From Bradyrhizobium diazoefficiens (GTDB lineage Bacteria > Pseudomonadota > Alphaproteobacteria > Rhizobiales > Xanthobacteraceae), in NCBI RefSeq assembly GCF_016616885.1, contig NZ_CP067102.1, positions 4,802,501-4,866,500 on the forward strand: DNA of 64,000 bases, given 5' to 3'. The position numbers and the translations under genes were made by a program. The notes beneath the pieces are model-generated. The model had not been told where the DNA came from. It made no database searches and worked only from the letters and a program-made list of their open reading frames with translations. The first letter of the stretch is position 1, and every line of letters begins with the position of its first letter. This document shows, one piece after another, positions 24,501-35,375 of the stretch.

Positions 24501-24929
24501 ATGAGAGTTCCCATTACCATCGTCGCGCTCGCGATCATCCTCGGCGGTGCCGCGATTTCGCTGGCACAACCTAATACGCGAGGCGCGGTTGAACTGAGCG
24601 ACGGCACAAAGGTGCGGCAGAGCCGATCGCTGCCGAATCTCAACCTCACAAACATGCAGCGCGAGCAAATTCGCAAGGCGGTGCTGACTGAGCACAACGA
24701 GGTTGAGTTCCGGCTAAAGGCCACCAAGTCCGCAAAGGACTTTACTCCTGCTGTGGGCGCGAAACTTCCAAAAGGCGTCAAGGCCCAATCACTACCAACA
24801 CCGGTTCTGTCGCAAATACCGGAACTGCGTGACTACATGTACGTGAAAATCAAGGATCAGGTGCTGATCGTGAACGGCATGACCAACAAGATTGTTGACA
24901 TGTTCTCGGAGACGCAGCCGGTCTCTTGA
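24501..24929 (+). CDS. Exported hypothetical protein (DUF1236-like C-terminus)
   Basis: The 142-residue precursor begins MRVPITIVALAIILGGAAISLAQ, a clear signal peptide, so the start at 24501 is secure even though the frame is open upstream. The mature part has a polar middle (NLNLTNMQREQIRKAVLTEHNEVEFRL). Its C-terminus (RDYMYVKIKDQVLIVNGMTNKIVDMF) recalls the small YVxxxDxVVIVDPxTxxIV module of DUF1236 proteins. The function is unknown; it is probably periplasmic. Its G+C is lower than that of the flanking core genes. Confidence 0.75.
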   Translation: MRVPITIVALAIILGGAAISLAQPNTRGAVELSDGTKVRQSRSLPNLNLTNMQREQIRKAVLTEHNEVEFRLKATKSAKDFTPAVGAKLPKGVKAQSLPTPVLSQIPELRDYMYVKIKDQVLIVNGMTNKIVDMFSETQPVS

Positions 24930-25028
24930 ACCACATTGGATTTGCTCGCCGGCGCCGCCAGCGTGAATGGTGCGGTGAGCCAAGATCGCGTTTTGGCCCA
25001 TCGCGACAAAACTCGGTCCGGCCCTTTG

Positions 25029-25103
25029 ATGTCCGCAATTTGGGGCACAGCAGACCTGATTTGCTCATTCTGAGTTCTTCGCTGCTTGACCCTTTGCGGA
25101 CAT
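25029..25103. repeat. ATGTCCGCA/TGCGGACAT bounded repeat
   Basis: ATGTCCGCA (25029-25037) and its exact inversion TGCGGACAT (25095-25103) bound a 75-bp non-coding element. The surrounding sequence resembles a degenerate intergenic repeat that I associate with Bradyrhizobium and Rhodopseudomonas; only one copy is in this window. Confidence 0.4.
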
Positions 25104-25155
25104 ATCAAAATCAAAACAGACCGAAACGGCCGAGACGAGAAGCACTGCGGCTTAG

Positions 25156-26412
25156 CTAGGGAAGTCCTTTTGTCATCGTAAAGGGATTGAACCCACGTTC
25201 CGCGAGGGCAGCCCACGAAGCTGCGCCTAGGTGTGACAATCGGAAATAGTGTCGCGGCTTGGTCGGGTCGGTGTCCAACACGAACCCCGTCGGTAACGCG
25301 CGGACAGTCGTCGCATAGAACCCACCATCGGGCGACCTCTGGGATTCGATGATAGCGATCAACGATTCTGCCCTCTCAGTCCTGCCGAGCAATTTCATCA
25401 AGAGAGCCATTTGGCCCGTCCCTTCGGTCCACACACCGTCCCGGTCTTCACCGTAAGAAAAGCCTCCGCCAACACTCATTCGCTGTTCGGCAGTCGTCAT
25501 TGCCGATGCAAATTTCCCAGCCGCTCCGTGAAGCGCTGTTAAAGGCCAGATCTGGGCATCCAGAGCCAAAATCGGATTATGCGTGACACCGTCTTCAGCG
25601 GTCCCTGCGGCGAAACAGGCGCACCCCGGATCCCACATCGTATTTACGAAGTACTCAGCAACCATTGCCTTATCGCGCCAGCGCGAATCGCCTGTACGGA
25701 TGGCAAGAAGGCCAAACGCGGCGGCGAGGTCAGTATTATGTTCAGTCGATTTCCATGTCCGCACTTCCGGCGTCGGCTCGTGTCCAAACGTACCGCCCGT
25801 GAAACCGCCAGTACCGCGCGTATCGGCCCATTGCGCGACCCAGGCGCCAAGCCGTGCGGCACCATCGCGGAATCGAGAGCCGGTGTTCACATCAATCGAC
25901 AGCAACGCCAACATGGCCCATGCCATGTTACCAACATCGCTGCCCACCTGATATCGATCCTCTAACCATTTGTTCTGAGTATTGTCCCACCAACCTGGAA
26001 GTTTTACGGGCCCATTCGCCACCAAACCCGCGGCGTAAGCGTTCCTGAGCCGTCCATCATGCCAGGTGCGGTCGTTGTCGATGGCCCAGAGAATCGCCGA
26101 GCCAATCCGATACGCTTTGTCTTGCTCACCGCAACCGGCCAATGCGATGGCGGCTACCGCATTGTCATAGAGGTAGGCGGCGCCATGCAGAGGCCCCGGT
26201 TCGACGGTCGAATAGCTGGGCAGGAACAACGGCCCTGATGGCGGTGCCTTATCAATTAGACCAGTGAGGTATCCGCACGCTGACGTTTTTGGTGCTGTTG
26301 AAGCCTGCAGTGGAGCGGAAGCCATCATGATTGCGAAAGTCGCGACGACCCAAGTGTGAAGGCAGAGCCCGCGACAACGGTAGAAGCAATAAGTGATTGG
26401 TGCCGGTAGCAT
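25156..26412 (-). CDS. Exported alpha/alpha-toroid-like protein
   Basis: This 418-residue protein has an N-terminal hydrophobic leader (after MLPAPITYCFYRCRG, residues 15-38). It then has a helical repeat body with aromatic and glycine-rich turns: GPLHGAAYLYDNAVAAIALAGCG, DRYQVGSDVGNMAWAMLALLSID, TWKSTEHNTDLAAAFGLLA, LALDAQIWPLTALHGAAG and DGVWTEGTGQMALLMKLLG. This periodicity matches six-hairpin (alpha/alpha) toroid enzymes such as glycoside hydrolases and lyases, but I cannot place the family. The Met at 26412 is preferred because GAGAGG lies upstream. It sits among remnants at lower G+C, suggesting acquisition. Confidence 0.7.
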   Translation of the reverse strand: MLPAPITYCFYRCRGLCLHTWVVATFAIMMASAPLQASTAPKTSACGYLTGLIDKAPPSGPLFLPSYSTVEPGPLHGAAYLYDNAVAAIALAGCGEQDKAYRIGSAILWAIDNDRTWHDGRLRNAYAAGLVANGPVKLPGWWDNTQNKWLEDRYQVGSDVGNMAWAMLALLSIDVNTGSRFRDGAARLGAWVAQWADTRGTGGFTGGTFGHEPTPEVRTWKSTEHNTDLAAAFGLLAIRTGDSRWRDKAMVAEYFVNTMWDPGCACFAAGTAEDGVTHNPILALDAQIWPLTALHGAAGKFASAMTTAEQRMSVGGGFSYGEDRDGVWTEGTGQMALLMKLLGRTERAESLIAIIESQRSPDGGFYATTVRALPTGFVLDTDPTKPRHYFRLSHLGAASWAALAERGFNPFTMTKGLP

Positions 26413-26831
26413 TTCGCTGCCTCTCTCGTGCCTTTCAACCAAGATAGACTTTAGGACATCGGGAAGAAAGCCGGTCAGGATCGAGTAAATGTGCCTTCGT
26501 CTTCAATGGCAGCTTATGTGACATCGCGTCCATACCCGGCCGTCTGGTTATGGTCTGCTTCTTGGGGCCAAGCGGACTGGTCATGCCGCTGCTCGATCCT
26601 TCTTCTCCGCCCCTGCGCATCACGATCTTGAGCACATCATCAGGCAACGGCCGCTGTAACGCTTTGGCTTGATCCCACGGTGCGCGCATCCAGACATCGC
26701 GCCGTTAAGGAACTGGTTACTAGTCACTGTCACCATTTACATATTAGGTCGCCATGTGCGGCAGCGCATTTTGAGAACAGTTTAATATTCGACACGCCCG
26801 GTTGGCGGTCTCTTTCGAAAGGAGAGGCCCA
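26413..26831. other. Accessory gap with a SRAP fragment
   Basis: This 419-bp gap holds the fragment described at 26600-26707 and otherwise no supported gene. It ends with a strong AAAGGAGAGG ribosome binding site belonging to the small gene at 26832. Confidence 0.5.
26600..26707 (-). pseudogene. C-terminal fragment of an SOS-response-associated (SRAP/YedK) peptidase
   Basis: The minus-strand frame reads [30 protein letters not shown], which matches the end of the SRAP/HMCES domain (usually WL followed by KALQRPLPD and LKIV). A stop codon lies just before DVWM, and the catalytic N-terminal Cys and the rest of the domain (about 200 residues) are absent. What follows in frame is unrelated. It is a decayed remnant of a DNA-lesion-shielding protein; boundaries are approximate. 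Confidence 0.6.
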
Positions 26832-26966
26832 ATGTTTAAGGGCTTCGCGGTGGCAGTTGTGGCGCTGATTAGCACAGCGCAGGTGGATCAATACCTAACT
26901 CACGGTCGGTACACCGACGCGGCTATGGCCATGCTGCGGCAAATCAGTCACGCGTTTGGATTTTAG
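26832..26966 (+). CDS. Tiny hypothetical protein (44 aa)
   Basis: The gene encodes 44 residues: a hydrophobic start (MFKGFAVAVVALISTAQ) then VDQYLTHGRYTDAAMAMLRQISHAFGF. AAAGGAGAGG four bases before the ATG is one of the best ribosome binding sites in the accessory stretch. The N-terminal helix may anchor it in the membrane. Similar tiny proteins occur in Bradyrhizobium as I remember; the function is unknown. It is followed after 27 bp by another small gene with its own strong ribosome binding site, suggesting a small-protein operon. Confidence 0.6.
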   Translation: MFKGFAVAVVALISTAQVDQYLTHGRYTDAAMAMLRQISHAFGF

Positions 26967-26993
26967 ATAATTCTTTTGGCGCGGAGGCGCGTG

Positions 26994-27191
26994 ATGGACA
27001 TCTCATGGGCTGATCTCGATAGCGATGAGCAACGCGCCATTGCGATACTGGGAGCCGGACTTTCCATTGAACAGTGCGCCCCTCTTGCTCTCCAGACGTT
27101 GAGACGGCTCGGCCTGATCATAGGGTCCCGTTTGACGGCTGCTGGACACAATCTGCGAAGAGATGCCGTGGTGAAGAGTGTCGCGCGCTAA
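26994..27191 (+). CDS. Small conserved protein, winged-helix-like (65 aa)
   Basis: The 65-residue protein begins MDISWADLDSDEQRAIAILGAG and contains CAPLALQTLRRLGLIIGSRLTAAGHNLRR. The pattern of a helix, then L-LRRLGLI, then S-LTAAG, is the compact recognition-helix-plus-wing arrangement seen in minimal winged-helix proteins. GGAGG lies six bases before the ATG at 26994, which is preferred over 26976. It may be co-transcribed with the 44-residue gene upstream. The role is unknown. Confidence 0.65.
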   Translation: MDISWADLDSDEQRAIAILGAGLSIEQCAPLALQTLRRLGLIIGSRLTAAGHNLRRDAVVKSVAR

Positions 27192-27226
27192 GCGTTGCGG
27201 GTGGGTGATTAGGACTGGGGCCGGGA

Positions 27227-27439
27227 ATGCCAAACGCAATCGAGCTTATTGTAGGCGGTTACGTTAGCCTGAATGACAGGAGGGCTCTTGACGATTTGCG
27301 CATGCAGCGCCGGAAGCTGGCTGTGGACCTAAAGGCACGTACCGGTTTTGATTGCCGGACAACCATTCAGCAGATCGAGGAAGATATCAACGTGATCGAG
27401 GCGGGGCTGGCGCAGTTGGATGGCGCGGGGACGACGTAA
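27227..27439 (+). CDS. Small hypothetical protein (70 aa)
   Basis: The gene encodes 70 residues, with an N-terminal MPNAIELIVGGYVSLNDRRALDDL and a helical, heptad-like rest (RMQRRKLAVDLKARTGFDC and IQQIEEDINVIEAGLAQLD) that could form a coiled coil. No named family is recognised. It is the third small gene in a row on the same strand after 26832 and 26994, with a weak GGCCGGGA upstream. Confidence 0.55.
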   Translation: MPNAIELIVGGYVSLNDRRALDDLRMQRRKLAVDLKARTGFDCRTTIQQIEEDINVIEAGLAQLDGAGTT

Positions 27440-27581
27440 CCTCCCCAAAGCCGTTCGCGTTCAAGCTGCTTGGCTCATCCTGCTTCCCTCTCCACCCCGC
27501 TGTTACGCGGAATAGCACGAGGATGGAGGGTGTGGTGATGCTGCAGAGATGGCACATGGAGAAGCCGCCGACCTGCTCGAC

Positions 27582-27806
27582 CTAGATCTTGGTGACCCGC
27601 AAGCTGCGAACGTAGTAGCCCTGCGTCTGAACGGCTGACTTGATCTCGTCGCTGACTTTGAGAACTCTTTTTCTGCTCTTGCGCCACTTATTCTGAGAGC
27701 AAACGACGGGTATTGCAGAGCCATTGCTTAGAACGAGCAACTCGCGCTTCCCATTGCGATAGACATCAAACACTTTTTGTCCCCGCTGTTCGTATGAAGT
27801 AAACAT
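27582..27806 (-). CDS. Small basic hypothetical protein (74 aa)
   Basis: The protein has 74 residues with a basic, beta-rich look: [35 protein letters not shown], then [32 protein letters not shown]. Ordered hydrophobic/charged alternation suggests a real protein rather than a chance frame, but no family is recognised. No strong ribosome binding site is visible. G+C is low for this chromosome. Confidence 0.5.
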   Translation of the reverse strand: MFTSYEQRGQKVFDVYRNGKRELLVLSNGSAIPVVCSQNKWRKSRKRVLKVSDEIKSAVQTQGYYVRSLRVTKI

Positions 27807-28320
27807 GAAATATGTTTCGGTCGTCTCAATGGACGAGCTTAGTATCTCGAATGGCTATGCGGGTTGTAAATCTGCAACGCCCGCGACTTTTGCTTCACCG
27901 CGTTCCGGATTTGGAACGAACTGATGCACGCCCGGACCTCCAAACTGACGAGCCTAGTGCAATTACTTCAGCGATGCCGTGAACGGCGCGAGGCATCGGT
28001 TCTCCGGCTTCAGCCAGCCAAGCCGGTGCGGCGATGATGTTGGTGAACGGTGGGCGCGCCTGCGCGTGGCGGTGGTGGCATGCCTTAGCGCATCATCGCC
28101 AGTCCGGTGTCGGTGTTGCGGACCACCGGGGCCGGACAATCCGGAAACACGCCCGGCATTGGCGCGAGGTTGCCGACGCGGCGGTTATCCCCAGCGAAGG
28201 CAGCCGCTCATCTGCTAAGCTGCTGGGGACACTATAGAGGCACTACATAGATAAGTCATGATGAGCGCTCTCCCACAAGGGGAGAAGGAACCGCACCGTG
28301 AACGCGGCGAGAGCTCGCCC
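27807..28320. other. Gap without a supported gene
   Basis: About 510 bp between the 27582 gene and maeB. Frames on both strands, including a 37-residue frame starting MHARTSKLTSLVQLL at 27924, lack ribosome binding sites and family features. It marks the right edge of the accessory stretch. Confidence 0.5.
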
Positions 28321-30630
<2,310 letters not shown>

Positions 30631-30842
30631 GCGGTCTCTTGCCTCGCGTTATCCGGTCTCAGGATGTATTGCCCCAACCGGCTTGCCGCAGTGCACACGG
30701 TATTCCGGCTCATGGAAACGGGGATGAAGCACGGCCGACGCCTCGGTGGCAACATCCGATTGCAATCCTACTCTGTGGCCTGATGGATGGCCGCGCCGCG
30801 CGAGGCCATCAACGTCCTCTAATGCAATGCTTCGAAACGAGA

Positions 30843-30865
30843 ATGCCCGGGACGAGCCCGGGCAT
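30843..30865 (-). terminator. Hairpin after aspS
   Basis: ATGCCCGGG and CCCGGGCAT form a nine-base-pair stem around a five-base loop, 26 bp beyond the aspS stop. On the minus strand it is followed by TTCTCGTTTCG, a broken T-tract, so termination is plausible but not textbook. Confidence 0.6.
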
Positions 30866-30890
30866 CCCAAATCTTGTGACGCCCATCCCT

Positions 30891-32663
30891 TCACTTCTGC
30901 GGCAGGTTCACCCGCACATGCAGCTCGCGGAGCTGCTTGGTGGTGGCGTCCGACGGCGCGCCCATCAGCAGGTCCATGGCCTGCTGGTTCATCGGGAACA
31001 GCGAGATCTCGCGCAGATTGTTGGTGCCACAGAGCAGCATGACGATGCGGTCGACACCCGCAGCCATGCCGCCATGCGGCGGCGCGCCGTACTGGAAGGC
31101 GCGGTACATGCCGCCGAAGCGGTCGACCACTTCCTGCTCGCCGTAGCCTGCGATCTCGAACGCCTTCACCATGGCTTCCGGCACGTGGTTGCGGATGCCG
31201 CCGGAGGCGATCTCGTAGCCGTTGCAGGTGATGTCGTACTGGAACGCCTTGATGGTCAGCGGGTCCTGGCCCTTCAACGCGTCGAGGCCGCCCTGCGGCA
31301 TCGAGAACGGGTTGTGCGAGAAGTCGACCTTCTTGTCGTCCTCGTTGTACTCGTACATCGGGAAGTCGACGATCCAGGCGAGCTCGAACCGCTCCTTGTC
31401 GGTGAGGTTCAATTCCTCGCCGACCTTGTTGCGTGCCAACCCTGAAAACTTCCAGAACTTGTCGGGATCGCCGGCGACGAAGAAGGCGGCATCGCCTTCC
31501 TTGACGCCGATCTGCGCGCGGATCGCGGCCGTCCGCTCCGGCCCGATATTGTTCGCAAGCGGACCAGCGCCCTCACCGCCCTCGCGCCACATGATGTAGC
31601 CGAGGCCGGGCTGGCCTTCGCCCTGCGCCCACGAATTCATGCGGTCGCAAAATGCGCGGCTGCCGCCGCCCGGTGCCGGGATCGCCCAGACCTGGTTCTT
31701 GGGGTCTTCGAGCATGCGCGCGAACACCTTGAAGCCCGAACCGCGGAAATGCTCGGAGACGTCCTGCATCTCGATCGGGTTGCGCAGGTCCGGCTTGTCG
31801 CTGCCGTATTTGCGCAGCGCTTCCGCAAACGGAATCCGGCGCCAGTTCTTGCTCACCGGTTTGCCCTTGGCGAACTCCTCGAACACGCCGGTGATGACGG
31901 GCTCCATCGCCGCGAACACGTCGTCCTGCGTGACAAAGCTCATCTCGACGTCGAGCTGGTAGAACTCGCCCGGCAGACGGTCGGCGCGCGGGTCCTCGTC
32001 GCGGAAACAGGGCGCGATCTGGAAGTAGCGGTCGAAGCCCGACATCATCAGCAGCTGCTTGTATTGCTGCGGCGCCTGCGGCAGCGCATAGAACTTGCCG
32101 GGATGGATGCGCGACGGCACCAGGAAGTCGCGCGCGCCTTCGGGCGACGACGCGGTCAGGATCGGCGTGTTGAACTCGAAGAAGCCCTGCCCCTCCATGC
32201 GCCGACGCATCGACTTGATGATCTCGACGCGCGTCATGATGTTCTGGTGCAGCTTCTCGCGGCGCAGATCCAGGAAGCGGTACTTCAGGCGGATGTCTTC
32301 GGGATATTCCTGATCGCCGAACACCGGCAGTGGCAGGTCGCCGGCCGGACCCAGCACCTCGATCTCGCTGACATAGATCTCGATCTTGCCGGTCGGCAGA
32401 TCGTCATTGTCGGTGCCTTCGGGGCGGCGGCGGACCTTGCCGTCCATCTTGACCACGAATTCCGAGCGCAGCTTTTCGGCGAGCGCGAACGCCGGCGAGT
32501 CCGGGTCGACCACGCACTGGGTCAGGCCGTAATGGTCGCGCAAATCGATGAACAGCACGCCGCCATGGTCGCGCACGCGATGGACCCAGCCCGAGAGGCG
32601 GATCGTCTCGCCGATGTTGCTCTCGCGGAGCGCGCCGCATGTATGTGACCGGTAGCGATGCAT
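30891..32663 (-). CDS. aspS: Aspartyl-tRNA synthetase
   Basis: This class II synthetase charges tRNA-Asp. It has 590 residues, the usual bacterial length. It shows an N-terminal OB-fold ([23 protein letters not shown]), motif 2 ([25 protein letters not shown]), the bacterial GAD insertion in the middle and motif 3 ([15 protein letters not shown]) near the C-terminus. Many alphaproteobacteria have a non-discriminating AspRS that also charges tRNA-Asn for later amidation by GatCAB; whether this one does cannot be settled here. The start [13 protein letters not shown] is typical. Confidence 0.97.
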   Translation of the reverse strand: MHRYRSHTCGALRESNIGETIRLSGWVHRVRDHGGVLFIDLRDHYGLTQCVVDPDSPAFALAEKLRSEFVVKMDGKVRRRPEGTDNDDLPTGKIEIYVSEIEVLGPAGDLPLPVFGDQEYPEDIRLKYRFLDLRREKLHQNIMTRVEIIKSMRRRMEGQGFFEFNTPILTASSPEGARDFLVPSRIHPGKFYALPQAPQQYKQLLMMSGFDRYFQIAPCFRDEDPRADRLPGEFYQLDVEMSFVTQDDVFAAMEPVITGVFEEFAKGKPVSKNWRRIPFAEALRKYGSDKPDLRNPIEMQDVSEHFRGSGFKVFARMLEDPKNQVWAIPAPGGGSRAFCDRMNSWAQGEGQPGLGYIMWREGGEGAGPLANNIGPERTAAIRAQIGVKEGDAAFFVAGDPDKFWKFSGLARNKVGEELNLTDKERFELAWIVDFPMYEYNEDDKKVDFSHNPFSMPQGGLDALKGQDPLTIKAFQYDITCNGYEIASGGIRNHVPEAMVKAFEIAGYGEQEVVDRFGGMYRAFQYGAPPHGGMAAGVDRIVMLLCGTNNLREISLFPMNQQAMDLLMGAPSDATTKQLRELHVRVNLPQK

Positions 32664-32857
32664 GGTCGTCCCAAATTCAATGTCGGAGGGGTGGAATCGA
32701 ACTAGGTCAAAATGGCCTAGTTGAAGGCGGAGGGTTTACCCGACGAGGCCCGAGGCGGCAACCAAGGGAACGGGCTGTTTTCGGCCCAAGGACCCCATTT
32801 TTGGCCAATCTAGGCTCAAGCCTTTGCCATCAGACGTTCCAGCCCTATCTTGAGGGC

Positions 32858-34333
32858 ATGACGGTGCATTTCCCCTTCCAAAACTCGTATTCGGCGCTGC
32901 CGGACAGCTTCTTTGCCCGGGTCGCGCCGACCCCCGTGGCCGCGCCCCGGCTGATCAAGCTGAACCGGCCCCTGGCGGTCCAGCTCGGGCTCGATCCTGA
33001 TATGCTGGAGACCCCGGAGGGCGCCGAAATCCTGGCCGGAAAAACGGTTCCCGCCGGGGCCGATCCCATCGCCATGGCCTATGCCGGCCACCAGTTCGGG
33101 CAATTCGTGCCGCAGCTCGGCGACGGCCGCGCGATCCTGCTCGGCGAGGTCATCGACACGGAGGGCGTCCGCCGCGATATCCAGCTCAAGGGCTCGGGAC
33201 CAACGCCCTTCTCCCGCCGCGGCGACGGCCGCGCCGCGCTCGGGCCGGTGCTGCGCGAATACATCGTCAGCGAAGCCATGTTCGCGCTCGGCATCCCGAC
33301 CACGCGCTCGCTTGCCGCCGTCGTCACCGGCGAGCACGTCATCCGCGAGACCGCGCTGCCCGGCGCGGTGCTGACGCGCGTTGCTGCGAGCCACATCCGG
33401 GTCGGCACCTTCCAGTTCTTCGCCGTCCGCCGCGACACCGACGCGATCCGCCGGCTCGCTGACCACGTCATTGCCCGCCACTACCCCGACCTGCTTCACG
33501 CCGAGCGGCCCTATCACGCCCTGCTCGCGAGCGTCGTTGCGCGGCAGGCCGAGCTCGTCGCGCGCTGGCTGCTGGTCGGCTTCATCCACGGCGTGATGAA
33601 CACCGACAACTCGTCGATCTCCGGCGAGACGATCGATTACGGTCCCTGCGCCTTCATGGACGCCTACAATCCTGCGCAGGTGTTTTCGTCGATCGACGAG
33701 ATGGGCCGCTACGCCTATGCCAACCAGCCGCGCATTGGCTTGTGGAATCTGACGCGGCTGGCCGAATGCCTGTTGCCGCTGTTCTCCGACGACCAGGAAA
33801 AGGCGGTCGCCGAAGCCCAGGACATTCTCGGCGCCTTCAGCGAGACGTTCAGCGACGCCTATCAGGCGGGCCTGCGCAAGAAGATCGGCCTGTTCACGGA
33901 GCGCGATGGCGACGACGCCCTGATCCAGGATTTGCTCGACGCCATGGCCAGGAACCAGGCCGACTTCACGCTGACCTTCCGCAAGCTTGGCGACGCCGCC
34001 GGCGATCCGGCAGCAGACGACGCGCGCGCCCAGTTCATGGATCCCGCCGCCTTTGATGAGTGGGCCAAGCGCTGGCACGAGCGCACCGCATTGGAGCCGC
34101 AGACCGCAACCGAGCGGCAAGCCGCGATGAACGCCGTCAATCCAATGTTCATCCCGCGCAACCACCGCGTCGAAGCCGTGATTCAGGCTGCCGTCAACGA
34201 CGACAACTACGCGCCGTTCGAGGAATTGGTGAAGGTGCTGGCGAAGCCGTATCAGGACCAGCCGGACTACGCCGCCTACGCCGATCCGCCGCTGCCGGAC
34301 CAGCGGGTGCTGCAGACGTTTTGCGGGACGTAA
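32858..34333 (+). CDS. selO: Protein adenylyltransferase SelO (YdiU family)
   Basis: SelO is a pseudokinase-fold enzyme that transfers AMP to protein hydroxyl groups and is linked to redox homeostasis. This protein has 491 residues. Visible are AYAGHQFGQFVPQLGDGRAILLGE, the nucleotide region QLKGSGPTPFSRRGDGRAALGPVLREYIVSEAM, and the active-site segment GFIHGVMNTDNSSISGETIDYGPCAFMDAY. The C-terminal selenocysteine/cysteine position of some homologs may correspond to FCGT at the very end. The ATG at 32858 starts the conserved N-terminus (MTVHFPFQNSY). Confidence 0.95.
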   Translation: MTVHFPFQNSYSALPDSFFARVAPTPVAAPRLIKLNRPLAVQLGLDPDMLETPEGAEILAGKTVPAGADPIAMAYAGHQFGQFVPQLGDGRAILLGEVIDTEGVRRDIQLKGSGPTPFSRRGDGRAALGPVLREYIVSEAMFALGIPTTRSLAAVVTGEHVIRETALPGAVLTRVAASHIRVGTFQFFAVRRDTDAIRRLADHVIARHYPDLLHAERPYHALLASVVARQAELVARWLLVGFIHGVMNTDNSSISGETIDYGPCAFMDAYNPAQVFSSIDEMGRYAYANQPRIGLWNLTRLAECLLPLFSDDQEKAVAEAQDILGAFSETFSDAYQAGLRKKIGLFTERDGDDALIQDLLDAMARNQADFTLTFRKLGDAAGDPAADDARAQFMDPAAFDEWAKRWHERTALEPQTATERQAAMNAVNPMFIPRNHRVEAVIQAAVNDDNYAPFEELVKVLAKPYQDQPDYAAYADPPLPDQRVLQTFCGT

Positions 34334-34373
34334 GGCGGAACGTAGCTCACCACTACCTCTAATCGGCTTGCTC

Positions 34374-34406
34374 GGTGGATTGCGTCTTCGGCTAATCCAC
34401 CCTACG
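34374..34406. repeat. GGTGGATT/AATCCACC intergenic palindrome
   Basis: GGTGGATT (34374-34381) and AATCCACC (34394-34401) flank GCGTCTTCGGCT and are followed by CTACG. This is a short palindromic intergenic element of a type common in Bradyrhizobium, just after selO. It may also act as a weak terminator. Confidence 0.5.
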
Positions 34407-34525
34407 CAGCCGATGTTGTGGACACTGGAACCGCTGTCATCAAACTGAAACACATGCGCTCTAACGGCCTGTCAGGGCCGTCTTGCCGGAGGCGCCCACC
34501 CTCCAACAGTCCAGACAAGCGCGCC

Positions 34526-35374
34526 ATGCCGTTCAAGTTCATCCACATCACCGACACGCATCTCGCGAATCCCGGGCTGAAGCTCTATGGCCTCGACCCG
34601 CGCGCCCGGCTCGATGCTGCGATCGCCGACATCAACACGCACCACACCGACGCAGCCTTCGCCGTCGTGACCGGCGACCTCACCCATTGGGGCGAGCCGG
34701 AATCCTACGCGAATTTCGCCGACGCGATGTCTGCGCTGAAAATGCCGTACATCGCCATGGTCGGCAATCACGACAAGCGCGTGGCCTGCCTCGACGGGCT
34801 GAAGGCCGCGCAGCGCGATGCCAACGGCTTTGTGCAGGGCACCCGCACCACCGAGCACGGCCTGTTCGTCTTCCTCGACACGCTGGACGAGACCAGCCAT
34901 GCTGGCGAGATGTGCGCAAAGCGCTTTGGCTGGCTGGCGAAGACGCTGGCTGCCGCGCCCGCCGATCAGCAATTCGTCGTGTTCATGCATCATCCGCCCT
35001 TCCCGGTTGGCGTGCAGGCGATGGACGAGATTGCGCTGAAGCAGAGCGCGGAGTTCGCCGAGGTGATCGCGCCCTATCGCGCGCGCATCCGCCATCTCTT
35101 CTTCGGCCATGTGCACCGTCCGATCTTCGGCAGCTACGGCAAGATTCCGTTCTCGACATTGCGCGGCACCAACCACCAGGTCTGGTTCGAGCTCGATGCC
35201 GGCGCGCCGCATCTGGCGAGCCATGAGCCGCCGGCTTACGGCGTCGTGCTGATCGACGATCAAAACCTCGTCGTGCACAGCCACGATTTTCTCGACACCA
35301 GTCTGCGCTTCCCGTTCGACCCGCCCGAGGGAATGGACGGCCGCGACTATGCGCTCAAGTTCGCGGCGCGGTGA
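34526..35374 (+). CDS. Class III metallophosphodiesterase (CpdA/GpdQ-like)
   Basis: This 282-residue calcineurin-fold enzyme has all metal motifs: ITDTHL (Asp, His), VVTGDLTHWG (bridging Asp), MVGNHDKR (Asn, His), FMHHPPF (His) and FFGHVHRP (His pair). Characterised relatives hydrolyse cyclic AMP (CpdA, Rv0805) or glycerophosphodiesters (GpdQ). The stop is one base before the start of a UgpA-like permease, so it belongs to that transport operon. This favours glycerophosphodiesters as substrate, which is inference. The start at 34526 opens directly with the fold. Confidence 0.9.
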   Translation: MPFKFIHITDTHLANPGLKLYGLDPRARLDAAIADINTHHTDAAFAVVTGDLTHWGEPESYANFADAMSALKMPYIAMVGNHDKRVACLDGLKAAQRDANGFVQGTRTTEHGLFVFLDTLDETSHAGEMCAKRFGWLAKTLAAAPADQQFVVFMHHPPFPVGVQAMDEIALKQSAEFAEVIAPYRARIRHLFFGHVHRPIFGSYGKIPFSTLRGTNHQVWFELDAGAPHLASHEPPAYGVVLIDDQNLVVHSHDFLDTSLRFPFDPPEGMDGRDYALKFAAR

Positions 35375-35375
35375 G

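Noticed and set aside
32686..32710. tRNA-like GTTCGATTCC on the minus strand near aspS
   Set aside because: The T-stem fails to pair and no other arms are found, so no tRNA gene is called.
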